From positions 124,001 through 188,000 of the forward strand of contig NZ_JAFCKW010000006.1 in assembly GCF_018129965.1 (NCBI RefSeq): a DNA stretch of 64,000 nt. The letters are read 5' to 3'. Of the stretch, positions 8,204 through 17,052 are shown one piece after another; position 1 is the stretch's first letter; each line of letters begins with the position of its first letter. The stretch is from Bradyrhizobium diazoefficiens. Lineage in GTDB: Bacteria; Pseudomonadota; Alphaproteobacteria; Rhizobiales; Xanthobacteraceae. The position numbers were made by a program, and so were the translations under genes. The notes beneath the pieces are model-generated. The model saw nothing but the letters and a program-made list of their open reading frames with translations, ran no database searches and was not told the origin of the DNA.

Positions 8204-10504
8204 ATGCGTTTAGCGTTCTGGCGTGCCGGCAAGGACAAGGCTGTGGTGGAGCGGGCGGTTTCGAAGCCCGATGCCGAAGCCATGCGCGAGGTTGAAGCCA
8301 AGGTAGAGCCCAAGGCAGATACCAAGGCAGATCCCGTTGCAGCGGTGCAGGCGCGAGGCGAATCCGGCGACATCGATCTGCACGCGCTCGGCGCGGCGCT
8401 AGCCCGCAAGCGCGGCTGGATCCTGGTGCCGACGGTGCTTGCGCTCGTCGCATCCGTTGCGGCCGTCAATCTCGTCACGCCGCGCTACAAGTCGGAATCC
8501 CGCATCCTGATCGACGGCCGCGAGAACGTGTTCCTGCGGCCGAACAGCGACCGCACCGAGGAGCGGCAGGCGCTGGACCCCGAGGCCGTCACCAGCCAGG
8601 TGCAGCTCGTGCTGTCGCGCGATCTCGCGCGCGAGATCATCAAGAAGAACAAGCTTGCCGAGCGGCCCGAGTTCGATCCGGTACTGCAGGGCGTTTCGCC
8701 GCTGAAGTCGCTGGCGGCGATGGTCGGTATCGGGCGCGACCCGTTCTCGATGACGCCGGAAGAGCGCGTGCTCGACGCCTATTACGACCGGCTCCAGGCC
8801 TACGCCGTCGACAAGTCGCGCGTGATCGTCGTCGAATTCCAGTCCGCTGATCCCGATCTGGCCGCGCGCGTCGCCAATTCGATCGCCGACGGTTATCTGG
8901 TGCTGCAGCAGAATGCCCGTCAGGACCAGGCCAAGAATGCGAGCCAGTGGCTCTCCGGCGAGATCGACAGCTTGCGCAAGAAAGTCTCCGAGGCCGAGGC
9001 GCGGGTGGAGGATTTCCGCTCGAAGTCGAGCCTGTTCGTCGGCACCAACAACACCACGCTGTCGAACCAGCAGATGGGCGAGGTCAACACCCAGCTCAAC
9101 AATGCGCGCTCGATCAAGGCCGACGCCGAATCCAAGGCGCGTCTGATCCGCGAGATGCTCCAGAGCGGCAAGCCGATCGAGTCGTCGGAAGTACTGAACT
9201 CCGAATCGATGCGCACCCCGTCCCAGCAGCGCGTGGCGTTGCGGGCCCAGCTGGCCGAGCAATCCTCGACGCTGCTCGGCAATCATCCGCGCATCAAGGA
9301 ATTGAAGGCGCAGCTCGCGGATCTCGACACCCAGATTCGCGATGAAGCCGCCAAGATCGCCCGTTCGCTGGAAAACGACGCGCGCTTCGCCAGCGGACGC
9401 GTGCAGGAATTGACGTTGAGCCTCGAACAACTGAAGAAGCAGGCGACATCGACCAACGGCCAGGACGTGCAGCTCCGTGCACTCGAGCGCGAGGCCAAGG
9501 CGCAGCGCGACCTGCTCGAGACCTATCTCGCCAAGTACCGCGAGGCCAACACCCGCGAGACCATCGATACCGCGCCGACGGATGGCCGGATGATCTCGCG
9601 TGCCATCGTCTCGAACACGCCGGCCTATCCGAAGAAGCTGCCGATCGTTCTGATCGCGACGATCGCGACGCTGCTGCTCTCCGCCGGCCTCGTCGTCACC
9701 GGCGAGCTGTTGCGCCAGACCGCGCCGCGCGCTGCGGCGGTGTTCTCGCCAGCGCCGGCGCAGGCACGCGTTCGCGAGGCGCCCATCGTCGAGGCAGTCG
9801 TCAGGACGGTGCGCGAGCCGATCGTCGATCCGTTCGTCGATCCGGTCATGGCCGAGCCTGCCTCGCTCCAGCCGGCGATGACCGCGGATGCCGATGTGAC
9901 CGAATTCACCGAGATCGAACGGCTTGCCGACAGACTGCGTGCCGCAGGTCCGGCCGCCAGGAAAATCACGGTGCTCGGCACCGCGCCGGGCGAGGCCATC
10001 ACGCTGTCGACCCTGACGCTCGCCCGGCATCTGGCGCGGGAGGCCCGTGTCGTCGTGGTCGATCTTGCTGCTTCTTCGCCGACCATCCCGGCCGTTGCCG
10101 TCGATGCCTCCGCGCCGGGGCTTGCCGAACTGATGCAGGGCGAGGCTTCCTTCGCGCAGGTGATCACCCGGGACCGGCTCTCCCGGCTGCATCTGGTGAT
10201 GGCCGGCCGTCCCGGCTTCGACCGCAGCCTGCTGCAATCGCCGCGCGTGACGCTGGCGGTCGATGCCCTGCTCCGTGCCTACGACAACGTGCTGCTCGAT
10301 GCCGGCAGCGCCTCGGATCTTCCGGCGGAACTGCTGACGGCGAGTGCCCGCGCCGTCGTGGTGCCCGATGCGTCGATGACGCCGGAGGCGCGCACGCTGA
10401 TGTGCGAACAACTGAGCGCTGTCGGCTTCAGCGAGGTGACGATGCTGCGCAAGCCGGTGCAGCCGTCGAATGCGGCGGAAGCGCCACGCGTGGTAGCGGC
10501 GTAG
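8204..10504 (+). CDS. Wzz/GumC-type polysaccharide co-polymerase with degenerate BY-kinase domain
   Basis: 766 aa. Order: charged N-terminus, first membrane helix at about 73-91 (WILVPTVLALVASVAAV), Wzz domain, long coiled coil (about 240-440), GNVR-like region, second helix at about 478-500, then a P-loop-like cytoplasmic domain. In active tyrosine autokinases the P-loop reads GEGKTT; here the equivalent (about residues 592-600) is GTAPGEAITLS, with no lysine. The following VVVVDLAASSPT has only one Asp of the usual DxD, and there is no C-terminal tyrosine cluster. It therefore probably sets chain length without kinase activity. GCGGGAG precedes the ATG. It lies beside the GT4 and priming transferase genes. 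Confidence 0.85.
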   Translation: MRLAFWRAGKDKAVVERAVSKPDAEAMREVEAKVEPKADTKADPVAAVQARGESGDIDLHALGAALARKRGWILVPTVLALVASVAAVNLVTPRYKSESRILIDGRENVFLRPNSDRTEERQALDPEAVTSQVQLVLSRDLAREIIKKNKLAERPEFDPVLQGVSPLKSLAAMVGIGRDPFSMTPEERVLDAYYDRLQAYAVDKSRVIVVEFQSADPDLAARVANSIADGYLVLQQNARQDQAKNASQWLSGEIDSLRKKVSEAEARVEDFRSKSSLFVGTNNTTLSNQQMGEVNTQLNNARSIKADAESKARLIREMLQSGKPIESSEVLNSESMRTPSQQRVALRAQLAEQSSTLLGNHPRIKELKAQLADLDTQIRDEAAKIARSLENDARFASGRVQELTLSLEQLKKQATSTNGQDVQLRALEREAKAQRDLLETYLAKYREANTRETIDTAPTDGRMISRAIVSNTPAYPKKLPIVLIATIATLLLSAGLVVTGELLRQTAPRAAAVFSPAPAQARVREAPIVEAVVRTVREPIVDPFVDPVMAEPASLQPAMTADADVTEFTEIERLADRLRAAGPAARKITVLGTAPGEAITLSTLTLARHLAREARVVVVDLAASSPTIPAVAVDASAPGLAELMQGEASFAQVITRDRLSRLHLVMAGRPGFDRSLLQSPRVTLAVDALLRAYDNVLLDAGSASDLPAELLTASARAVVVPDASMTPEARTLMCEQLSAVGFSEVTMLRKPVQPSNAAEAPRVVAA

Positions 10505-10540
10505 GTTGTTGCGTCTTCGTTCGATTGATTTTGCAGGAAT

Positions 10541-10634
10541 GGTAGGGTGGGCAAAGGCGCAACTGCGCCGTGCCCACCATTTTTCGACGATTGCGAGAGA
10601 CGCGGTGGGCACGCTTCGCTTTGCCTACCCTACG
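10541..10634. repeat. double GTGGGCA palindromic repeat
   Basis: Two inverted units: GGTAGGGTGGGCAAAGGCG...CGCCGTGCCCACC and GGTGGGCACGCTTCGCTTTGCCTACCC. The outer arms GGTAGGG and CCTACC also pair, so the whole element can form one large or two small hairpins. It lies between the convergent Wzz-type and acyltransferase-like genes, and is the two-unit form of the element at 3739-3785. Confidence 0.7.
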
Positions 10635-10655
10635 ATATCGTATAGATCGAGCGAG

Positions 10656-11837
10656 CTACCCGAACGCCCGCCGCAGTCTCTGCGCGAGGTCGAACAGCAT
10701 CGGATTCTGCTTCACCAGCCGCTTGCCATGGTTCAATGACGACATCGCCATCGCCGCGAGCTTGCCGCGGGAGGTGAGGGGCACGAAGCTGTCAAAAATG
10801 ACTTCGTCGTGCTTGCAGAACATCCGCTTGTAATCGTCCGAGCCGATGCCGAGGTCGAGCGAGCGATAGCCGCGCTCGGCGTAGCGATCGATGATGTAGC
10901 GCATCAGGATCAGCCCGGGGCTGTAGCGGGCGTGCTCAGACATCGTGTAGGTGTTGAACATCATCGAGAAGCGCTGGTCGTCGGCGACCCCGGCGAAGAT
11001 CGCGATCACTTCCTCGGCGCATTCGAGCGCGTGGATGTCGATGACCCGGCCTTCGCCGCGTGACGCCAGGCACGCGCTGCGGATGAACTGCTCGACACCG
11101 GGCTCGGCGAAGACGTTCGGCAGCTTCTGCTCGGCCATCCGGGCCGGCTTGACGCGGAAGAACCAGTCGAGGAGACGGGTGACGTCCGCGTCCGTGGTGG
11201 CAAGATGATAGCGATAGCCAGCGAGCGCCTGGAGCTTCTTTTCCTTGCTCTTGAGGCGGCGGCGGAAGGAATTGCTGATGCGCGATGCGGGCGGACCGCC
11301 GGGCTCCATCATCAGCAGCGGACAGCCGTTGATCGCGCTCTGTCGCGGCAGAGCCGCGAACGGGTTCTGTTGGTTGTTCCAGCGCAGCGGCTGCTGTGTC
11401 AGCGACAGCACGTCGAGATGCTCACCGAGCGGCGCAAGCAGCGCGTCGAGATCGGCCATGGTGGCCTGCGCCGCGAATCCGGCGTCCCAGAGGCCCATGT
11501 TGAAGGTGGTGTGCTTGCCGCCCATGAAGCAGGCCGTGCGCACGCCGTGGCTCTGGCGCAGCGAGAGCGGCAGCAGCACGAGCGGCCGATGGTCGGCATC
11601 TCGGGCAATGACGATGAGGGGACGAGCGCCGTCGCAGCCGCCGGCCAGCCGCTGCCAGGGGCCGAGCAGGTCGAAGCGCTGATAGGGCGTGAACAGGTAG
11701 TCGCTGTCCTCGCACGCGCGCCAGACCGCCTCGGCCTCGCCGAGGTCGCCGACGATATCGACTTGCGCGATACGGCTCGCTCTAGACCGCGCTGGCTGGT
11801 CTGCCGTCCGGCTTTGCATCGCCGCAGCCATGGTCAT
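10656..11837 (-). CDS. FemAB/BioF2-like GNAT-fold acyltransferase
   Basis: 393 aa with the BioF2-like (CelD/BcsL) acetyltransferase domain: WRACEDSDYLFTPYQRFDLLGPW in the N-terminal half, then SNSFRRRLKSKEKKL, FFRVKPARMAEQ, and the C-terminal GNAT part with HARYSPGLILMRYIIDRYAERGYRSLDLGIGSDDYKRMFC. The last stretch is the signature of this group, commonly found in exopolysaccharide or cellulose gene clusters. Possible role: acylation of a surface glycan or of a precursor. The ATG at 11837 has AGG upstream; a second ATG lies six bases in. It is divergent from the NodB-like gene, with 129 bases between them. Confidence 0.78.
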   Translation of the reverse strand: MTMAAAMQSRTADQPARSRASRIAQVDIVGDLGEAEAVWRACEDSDYLFTPYQRFDLLGPWQRLAGGCDGARPLIVIARDADHRPLVLLPLSLRQSHGVRTACFMGGKHTTFNMGLWDAGFAAQATMADLDALLAPLGEHLDVLSLTQQPLRWNNQQNPFAALPRQSAINGCPLLMMEPGGPPASRISNSFRRRLKSKEKKLQALAGYRYHLATTDADVTRLLDWFFRVKPARMAEQKLPNVFAEPGVEQFIRSACLASRGEGRVIDIHALECAEEVIAIFAGVADDQRFSMMFNTYTMSEHARYSPGLILMRYIIDRYAERGYRSLDLGIGSDDYKRMFCKHDEVIFDSFVPLTSRGKLAAMAMSSLNHGKRLVKQNPMLFDLAQRLRRAFG

Positions 11838-11966
11838 TCACGAAACCTGTCGAGAAACGAAGATATGCGTATGTCGGACTGTTGCCGACCTTTGCAAAGA
11901 AAGGTCAACAAAGGGTAAGGACAATGGGCAAGCAAACGAGCCGCCGGCGAACCCGAAGGTGGGATA

Positions 11967-13010
11967 TTGGCATCCAACGACAGATGGCTGGAGCGGCTGC
12001 GCCTCGAACTGGCCTGGTTCAGCGGCGAGGCCGCGCTGCGCAGCCGTGGCGCCGGTGTCATCCTGCGATTTTCGCACGTGCGGCCGCGGCGGCGGGACGC
12101 GTTTCAGCCGCTGCGCGAGAACGAGATCACACCGGAGTTTCTCGACCGGGCCATTCGCGCGCTGAAGCGGTGGGGTTATGAACTTCTCGGCATGGACGAC
12201 GTCTGCCGGCGCGCGGTGACGCTGCCGGAGAAGCGGCGCTTCGTCGCGCTCACCTTCGATGGTGCCAGCAAGGACCTCATCCGCTTCGCCTATCCGGTGC
12301 TGGCGCGCCACGCGGTGCCGTTCACGATCTATGTGCCGACCGCGTTTCCCGATGGCGTCGGAGAGGCCTGGTGGCTCGGGCTTGAGCAGGTAATCGCGCG
12401 CGAGAGCCGCATCAGCCTGATGATGGGCGAGAAAGAGCAGCGCTTCGTCGTCACCGGCAAGTCCGAGAAAAAGGCGCTGTTTTTGCATCTCGAGAGCTGG
12501 CTGCGCACGCTGCCGGCGGTGGATGTGTCGGCTGCGATCGCCGATCTCTGCACGCGCTATCGGATCGACCTTGCGGCGCTGTCGCGCGAAGCATCGATGG
12601 ATTGGGAGGACCTGGCGCGGCTGGCCGCCGATCCGCTCGTCACCATCGGGAGCGCGACCGTGAACTATCCCATTCTTGCCAACATGAAGGATGCCGCCGC
12701 GCTGCGCGAGATGACGATGGGCAAGGCGGTGGCGGAAGCCGCCTTCCGTCGCGAGATCAGGCATCTCGCCTTTCCGTTCGGCGATCGGGCCTCGTTCCGG
12801 CGCAGCCATGTCGTGATGGCGGAAGAAGCCGGCTTTGCCAGCGCGGTGTCGGCGATTTCGGGCATCGTGGAGGCGGAAGGGCGCACCAATCTGCGCGCGC
12901 TGCCGCGGATTTCCTGGGACGGCCGGATCCGCTCGCTGCGGATGCTGCGCGCGCTGGCGTCGGGAATTGCCTTTGCGCCGGTGAAGCCGACGGGCAGCGC
13001 TACGGACTAG
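11967..13010 (+). CDS. NodB-fold (polysaccharide deacetylase-like) protein lacking metal ligands
   Basis: 347 aa from a TTG start preceded by GGTGGGA. The fold follows the polysaccharide deacetylase family: FVALTFDGASKDLI (residues 92-105), PVLARHAVPFTIYVPT, VTIGSATVNYPILAN (225-239) and HLAFPFGDRASF. Active members have TFDDG and SHTxxHP, where the second Asp and two His hold zinc. Here these positions are Gly99, Ala230 and Tyr234, so all three ligands are missing while the surrounding sequence is well kept. Deacetylase activity is therefore unlikely; a glycan-binding or scaffolding role is inferred. It belongs to the polysaccharide block and overlaps the convergent DUF2842 gene by 11 bases. 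Confidence 0.8.
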   Translation: MASNDRWLERLRLELAWFSGEAALRSRGAGVILRFSHVRPRRRDAFQPLRENEITPEFLDRAIRALKRWGYELLGMDDVCRRAVTLPEKRRFVALTFDGASKDLIRFAYPVLARHAVPFTIYVPTAFPDGVGEAWWLGLEQVIARESRISLMMGEKEQRFVVTGKSEKKALFLHLESWLRTLPAVDVSAAIADLCTRYRIDLAALSREASMDWEDLARLAADPLVTIGSATVNYPILANMKDAAALREMTMGKAVAEAAFRREIRHLAFPFGDRASFRRSHVVMAEEAGFASAVSAISGIVEAEGRTNLRALPRISWDGRIRSLRMLRALASGIAFAPVKPTGSATD

Positions 13011-13221
13011 ATTTGATGCGGTCGGGGCGCTGCATCCAGCTCACGATCGGCATCGCCGGCAAGACCCAGCCCATGCCCACCACGACGTAATAGATAGCCT
13101 GCCGCCAGCCGGATTCGGCAATCCAGGGCATCTGTGCGAGCGCCATGCCGAGCAGGGCCCAGACTGTGGCGAGCACCAGGAGCAGGATGGTTCCGAGGAA
13201 CTTGCGGGTGCGGATCGTCAT
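13000..13221 (-). CDS. DUF2842 small membrane protein
   Basis: 73 aa with two hydrophobic helices (FLGTILLLVLATVWALLGMALA and AIYYVVVGMGWVLPAMPIVSWM) and the conserved WxxPxxP-like end before QRP. This matches the small DUF2842 family, frequent next to heme A synthase genes in alphaproteobacteria, as here. Function unknown. ATG at 13221; its 3' end overlaps the convergent NodB-like gene. Confidence 0.75.
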   Translation of the reverse strand: MTIRTRKFLGTILLLVLATVWALLGMALAQMPWIAESGWRQAIYYVVVGMGWVLPAMPIVSWMQRPDRIKSSP

Positions 13222-13329
13222 GACGGAATGCTGCGGCTTTCGCGTGTCTTGCGCTGCGGGAGCGGGGGACTATAAGGGGCACGCAGTCCGGTTCAAGCCT
13301 CAATAGCTCAAGTCCTGGTTTCGCCCCCG

Positions 13330-14406
13330 ATGACGACGATTTCCGGCTCCGACAACCCGCATCGCGCCGTGCGCTGGTGGCTGATCTCGGTGGCCTCGCT
13401 GATCGCGCTGATGGTGCTGGTCGGCGGCGCGACGCGGCTGACCGAATCCGGGCTCTCGATCGTCGAGTGGAAGCCGGTCACGGGCAGTTTGCCGCCGTTC
13501 TCGGACGCGCAGTGGACCGAAGCCTTCGAGGCTTACAAGACGATTCCGCAATATCGCGAGCTCAACGCAGGCATGAGCCTGCCCGAGTTCAAGCAGATTT
13601 TCTGGTGGGAATGGGGCCACCGGCTGCTCGGCCGGTTCATCGGCGTCGCCTATCTCTTGCCGTTCCTGTTCTTCCTGTGGCGCGGCGGACTGTCCGGTGA
13701 ATTGAAACGGCGGCTGTGGCTGCTGTTCGCGCTCGGCGGCCTCCAGGGCGCGGTCGGCTGGTGGATGGTGGTTTCGGGCCTGACGGAGCGGGTCGAGGTG
13801 TCGCAATATCGGCTGGCGACGCATCTGGTGCTCGCGCTGCTGATCTTTTCCGGCATCGTCTGGACGGTGCGACGGCTCGCCGATCGGCCGCAGATCGCCG
13901 CACCCGCAAGGCTGCGCTTCACCAGCGCGCTGCTTCTCGCCCTGACCTTCGTGCAGATCTATTTCGGCGCGCTGGTCGCGGGCCTGCGCGCCGGACGCGC
14001 CTACAACACCTGGCCGCAGATCGACGGCGCGCTGATTCCCTCGGTGGACCGACTTTGGTTCGAGACGCCGTGGTGGCGCAACATGTTCGACAATGTGCTC
14101 ACGGTGCAGTTCGAGCACCGCATGACCGCCTATGCGCTGTTCGTGCTGGCGGGGCTGCACGCGATCGACGCTCTGCGGTCGCGCGCAGGTGCCGCGGCTG
14201 GCGGCGCGCTATGGCTGTTCGCGGCGGTGAGCCTGCAGGCCGTGCTCGGCATCCTGACGCTGCTCAACCAGGTTCCGATCGACCTTGCGCTTGGACACCA
14301 GGCGGTGGCGATCGTGGTGCTGACGCTCGCGGTCATGCAGATGGAGCGGCTTGCATCACGGCAGGTCGTGGAGGCGCAGCCGCGCGTGGTTGCACTCGCT
14401 GGCTGA
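13330..14406 (+). CDS. ctaA: heme A synthase (COX15/CtaA)
   Basis: Converts heme O to heme A for aa3-type cytochrome oxidase, in the inner membrane. 358 aa with about eight membrane helices. Family motifs: [36 protein letters not shown] (about 12-47), [83 protein letters not shown], and [12 protein letters not shown] near the end. The heme-liganding histidines in GHR, ATH, EHR and GHQ are all present. It is divergent from the DUF2842 gene. The ATG at 13330 gives the expected length. Confidence 0.95.
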   Translation: MTTISGSDNPHRAVRWWLISVASLIALMVLVGGATRLTESGLSIVEWKPVTGSLPPFSDAQWTEAFEAYKTIPQYRELNAGMSLPEFKQIFWWEWGHRLLGRFIGVAYLLPFLFFLWRGGLSGELKRRLWLLFALGGLQGAVGWWMVVSGLTERVEVSQYRLATHLVLALLIFSGIVWTVRRLADRPQIAAPARLRFTSALLLALTFVQIYFGALVAGLRAGRAYNTWPQIDGALIPSVDRLWFETPWWRNMFDNVLTVQFEHRMTAYALFVLAGLHAIDALRSRAGAAAGGALWLFAAVSLQAVLGILTLLNQVPIDLALGHQAVAIVVLTLAVMQMERLASRQVVEAQPRVVALAG

Positions 14407-14751
14407 TCAGCAATAGCCGTAGATGCCGCAGGAGTAAGGCAGGCGCCAGAAATAGTCGACCTGCTTCCCGCCGTAATACGAGCCCTGATAGTCGTAATCC
14501 CAGGGGCGACCATAATAGCCCGGCAGCGTGTGCGAGCCGGGCAACAGCGGTGTGCCCGGCAGATTGCGGATGTAGCTGCCGATGCCATAGGCCGGCGAGA
14601 TCAGCGCGTCCGGATCGGTCTCGACATAGACTTTCGGCGGCTCCTGCGGCGGCACCGCGGCCCGTCGCCTCGGCGTCGCCGGCAGATCGGCGGCGAGCGC
14701 GCTTGAGACCGTCAGCATCACTGCCATGGCAGGCACCATCCAGCGCAACAT
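14407..14751 (-). CDS. hypothetical exported protein
   Basis: 114 aa. An N-terminal signal peptide is evident (MLRWMVPAMAVMLTVSSALAA, cut near residue 21), followed by a proline/arginine segment and a tyrosine/glycine-rich mature part with GSYIRNLPGTPLLPGS and YYGRPWDYDYQGSYYGGK, ending in a Cys-containing CGIYGYC. Probably a small periplasmic or surface protein; the two end cysteines could form a disulfide. It abuts the stop of ctaA convergently with no gap. No family recognised. Confidence 0.65.
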   Translation of the reverse strand: MLRWMVPAMAVMLTVSSALAADLPATPRRRAAVPPQEPPKVYVETDPDALISPAYGIGSYIRNLPGTPLLPGSHTLPGYYGRPWDYDYQGSYYGGKQVDYFWRLPYSCGIYGYC

Positions 14752-14828
14752 CGTCGGCTCCGAATCAGAAAGGGCGATCCAAGAACCATGTATGCGGGCA
14801 ATATGGTTAATGACTGTTAATCAGAATC

Positions 14829-14921
14829 GTCATTCCGGGGCGCGCGTGAGCGCGAACCCGGAATCTCGAGGTTCTCAGGTGCGCACCATTGTTCGGTGCT
14901 GCGCACCGCCCCGGAACGACG
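14829..14921. repeat. intergenic palindromic repeat, GTCATTCCGG family (copy 3)
   Basis: GTCATTCCGGGGCGCGCGTGAGCGCG on the left pairs with GCGCACCGCCCCGGAACGAC on the right, with an inner GGTGCGCACC / GGTGCTGCGCACC self-complementary part. It occupies most of the space between two minus-strand genes. Confidence 0.6.
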
Positions 14922-14926
14922 GGAAG

Positions 14927-16207
14927 CTACGCTCCCAGTGCCTGTTCCAGGTCGGCGATCAGATCTTCTTTGTCCTCGATGCCGATCGAGAGCCTGACCA
15001 CGTCGGGGCCGGCGCCGGACTTGATCTTGGCGGCGTCGTCAAGCTGGCTGTGCGTGGTCGAGGCCGGGTGGATCACCAGCGAACGGGTGTCGCCGACATT
15101 GGCGAGGTGCGAGAACAGCTGCAGTTTCGACACCAGGCTGACGCCGGCGTCGTAGCCGCCCTTCAAGCTGAAGGTGAACACGGCGCCCGCGCCTTTCGGC
15201 GCGTATTTGCGCGCGAGCTGGTTGTACTTGTCGCTGGCAAGGCCGGCATAGCTGACCGAGGCCACCGCCGGATGGCCGGCAAGGAATTCGGCGACGGCCT
15301 TGGCGTTGTCGCAGTGCCTCTGCATGCGCAGCGGCAGCGTCTCGATGCCGGTCAGGATCATGAAGGCATTGAACGGCGAGAGCGCGGGACCAAGGTCGCG
15401 CAGGCCCAGCACGCGGCAGGCGATCGCGAAGGCGAAATTGCCGAACGTCTCCTGGAGCTTGATGCCGTGATATTCCGGCCGCGGCTCGGAGAGCATCGGA
15501 TATTTGCCGCCCGTGGACCAGTCGAACGTCCCGGCATCGACGATGATGCCGCCGAGCGAATTGCCGTGGCCGCCGAGAAACTTCGTCAGCGAGTGCACGA
15601 CGATGTCGGCGCCGTGGTCGATCGGGCGGATCAAATAGGGCGAGGCGAGCGTGTTGTCGACGATCAGCGGCACGCCGGCTTTGCGCGCCACCGTCGAGAT
15701 CGCCTCGATGTCGGTGATGCTGCCGCCGGGATTGGCGATGGACTCGATGAAGATGGCTTTGGTGCGCGGGGTCACCGCACGCTCGAAGCTCGCGATGTCG
15801 TCGGAATCGGCCCACACGACGTTCCAGCCAAAACTCTTGAAGGCGTGCGTGAACTGGTTGATCGAGCCGCCATAGAGTTTTCGCGCGGCGATGAATTCGT
15901 CGCCGGGCAGCAGCAATTGCTGCAGCACCACGACCTGCGCGGCATGGCCCGACGCGACTGCAAGGGCGGCCGTGCCGCCTTCGAGCGCGGCCACGCGCTC
16001 TTCCAACACCGCGTTGGTGGGATTGCCGATGCGGGTATAAATGTTGCCAAATGCCTGCAGGCCGAACAGCGAGGCGGCGTGGTCGGCGTCGTTGAAGACG
16101 AAAGACGTCGTCTGATAGATCGGAGTCGCGCGCGCACCGGTGGTGGGATCGGGCTGTGCACCGGCATGCACGGCGAGGGTCGAAAATCCCGGAAGGCGAT
16201 CGCTCAT
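14927..16207 (-). CDS. metY: O-acetylhomoserine sulfhydrylase (aminocarboxypropyltransferase)
   Basis: PLP enzyme making homocysteine (or methionine, with methanethiol) from O-acetylhomoserine and sulfide. 426 aa, the usual length. Motifs of the Cys/Met metabolism PLP family: ATPIYQTTSFVF, YTRIGNPTNAVLEERVAALEGG, ASGHAAQ, and the PLP lysine K209 in SLTKFLGGHGNSLGG; then FNAFMILTGIETLPLRMQRHC and LVIHPASTTHSQL, which favours MetY over cystathionine enzymes. The upstream 130 bases were read for a SAM-II riboswitch and none was recognised. It stands alone on its strand. Confidence 0.92.
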   Translation of the reverse strand: MSDRLPGFSTLAVHAGAQPDPTTGARATPIYQTTSFVFNDADHAASLFGLQAFGNIYTRIGNPTNAVLEERVAALEGGTAALAVASGHAAQVVVLQQLLLPGDEFIAARKLYGGSINQFTHAFKSFGWNVVWADSDDIASFERAVTPRTKAIFIESIANPGGSITDIEAISTVARKAGVPLIVDNTLASPYLIRPIDHGADIVVHSLTKFLGGHGNSLGGIIVDAGTFDWSTGGKYPMLSEPRPEYHGIKLQETFGNFAFAIACRVLGLRDLGPALSPFNAFMILTGIETLPLRMQRHCDNAKAVAEFLAGHPAVASVSYAGLASDKYNQLARKYAPKGAGAVFTFSLKGGYDAGVSLVSKLQLFSHLANVGDTRSLVIHPASTTHSQLDDAAKIKSGAGPDVVRLSIGIEDKEDLIADLEQALGA

Positions 16208-16345
16208 TGTGGGCGTCCTGTTCTCGTGGCCTGAAATCGCGCGGCATGCTGATCGGCGCCGCGCCCGCCGTCAAGGCGCCGCATCACATCGGAGCGATCG
16301 TGCTACGCATTGCCGCGTTCGCGAAACGAATCTTTCGCAAATGCG

Positions 16346-16933
16346 TCAGCTTTGCTCGCTCTTGTTCTTGGCGGCGCGATCGGAAGCTGCCGTATCGCCG
16401 CCGCCCACACTCATCCGATTGAGGGACAGGCGCATGCCTTGCGTCGGCGCCGGCGCGCGCTTGGAACTCAGCGTGCGCGAATTGACGCCCATCCAGGAAA
16501 TCTCGGACGACAAGCGGCCATACTCGATCTTGGGGCAACGGTTCATCACGACCTTGATGCCGACCGATTCCGCCTTCGCCGCGGCCACGTCGTCGCGAGC
16601 ACCGAGCTGCATCCAGATCACCTTCGGCAGCGGGTCGAGTGCGAGCGCTTCCTCGACGACAGGCATGATGTGGCTGGAATTGCGGAAAATGTCGATCATG
16701 TCGACGGGCCGTCCGATATCGGACAGCGAGGCGACGAAGGGCTTTCCGAGCAGTTCCTTGCCGACATGGCCGGGATTGACCGGAATCATGTCGTAGCCGC
16801 GCTGGGCCAGATATTTGAAGGCGAAATAGCTCGGCCGCACATTGACCGGCGAGGCGCCGACCATCGCGATCGACTTCACGCCGTTGAGGATGCCGCGGAT
16901 GTAATTGTCGGGATAGGCGTCGTGGTTCATCAT
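16346..16933 (-). CDS. CoA-binding domain protein (YccU type)
   Basis: 195 aa. The CoA_binding_2 Rossmann domain fills residues 10-145: KSIAMVGASPVNVRPSYFAFKYLAQRGYDMIPVNPGH, GKPFVASLSDIGRPVDMIDIFR, PKVIWMQLGARDDVAAAKAESVGIKVVMNRCPKIEYGRL. The family usually ends near residue 140-150; here about 40 further residues of Ser/Ala/Lys-rich low complexity (RAPAPTQGMRLSLNRMSVGG and on) follow. Role unknown; relatives bind CoA and may take part in redox or acyl metabolism. Confidence 0.82.
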   Translation of the reverse strand: MMNHDAYPDNYIRGILNGVKSIAMVGASPVNVRPSYFAFKYLAQRGYDMIPVNPGHVGKELLGKPFVASLSDIGRPVDMIDIFRNSSHIMPVVEEALALDPLPKVIWMQLGARDDVAAAKAESVGIKVVMNRCPKIEYGRLSSEISWMGVNSRTLSSKRAPAPTQGMRLSLNRMSVGGGDTAASDRAAKNKSEQS

Positions 16934-16944
16934 CTTCTTTCTCT

Positions 16945-17050
16945 GATCCTCAAGGTGAGGAGCGCGGCACGCGTGTCTCGAACCATGAAGCCCCAGCCGG
17001 GCCTCTATCCTTCGAGACTCCGCGTTCCGCGGCTCCTCAGGATGAGGAGC
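16945..17050. repeat. CCTCATCCTGAGGAGC-type palindromic repeat
   Basis: GATCCTCAAGGTGAGGAGCGCGGCACGCGTGTCTCGAACCATGAAG is matched by an inverted CTATCCTTCGAGAC...CGCGGCTCCTCAGGATGAGGAGC. This is a different family from the GTCAT and GTGGGCA repeats. It ends where the enoyl-CoA hydratase-like gene stops. Confidence 0.6.
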
Positions 17051-17052
17051 AA

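Noticed and set aside
16208..16345. Possible SAM-II riboswitch upstream of metY
   Set aside because: The conserved pseudoknot sequences, including a GCTAAA-type segment, could not be found on the minus strand.
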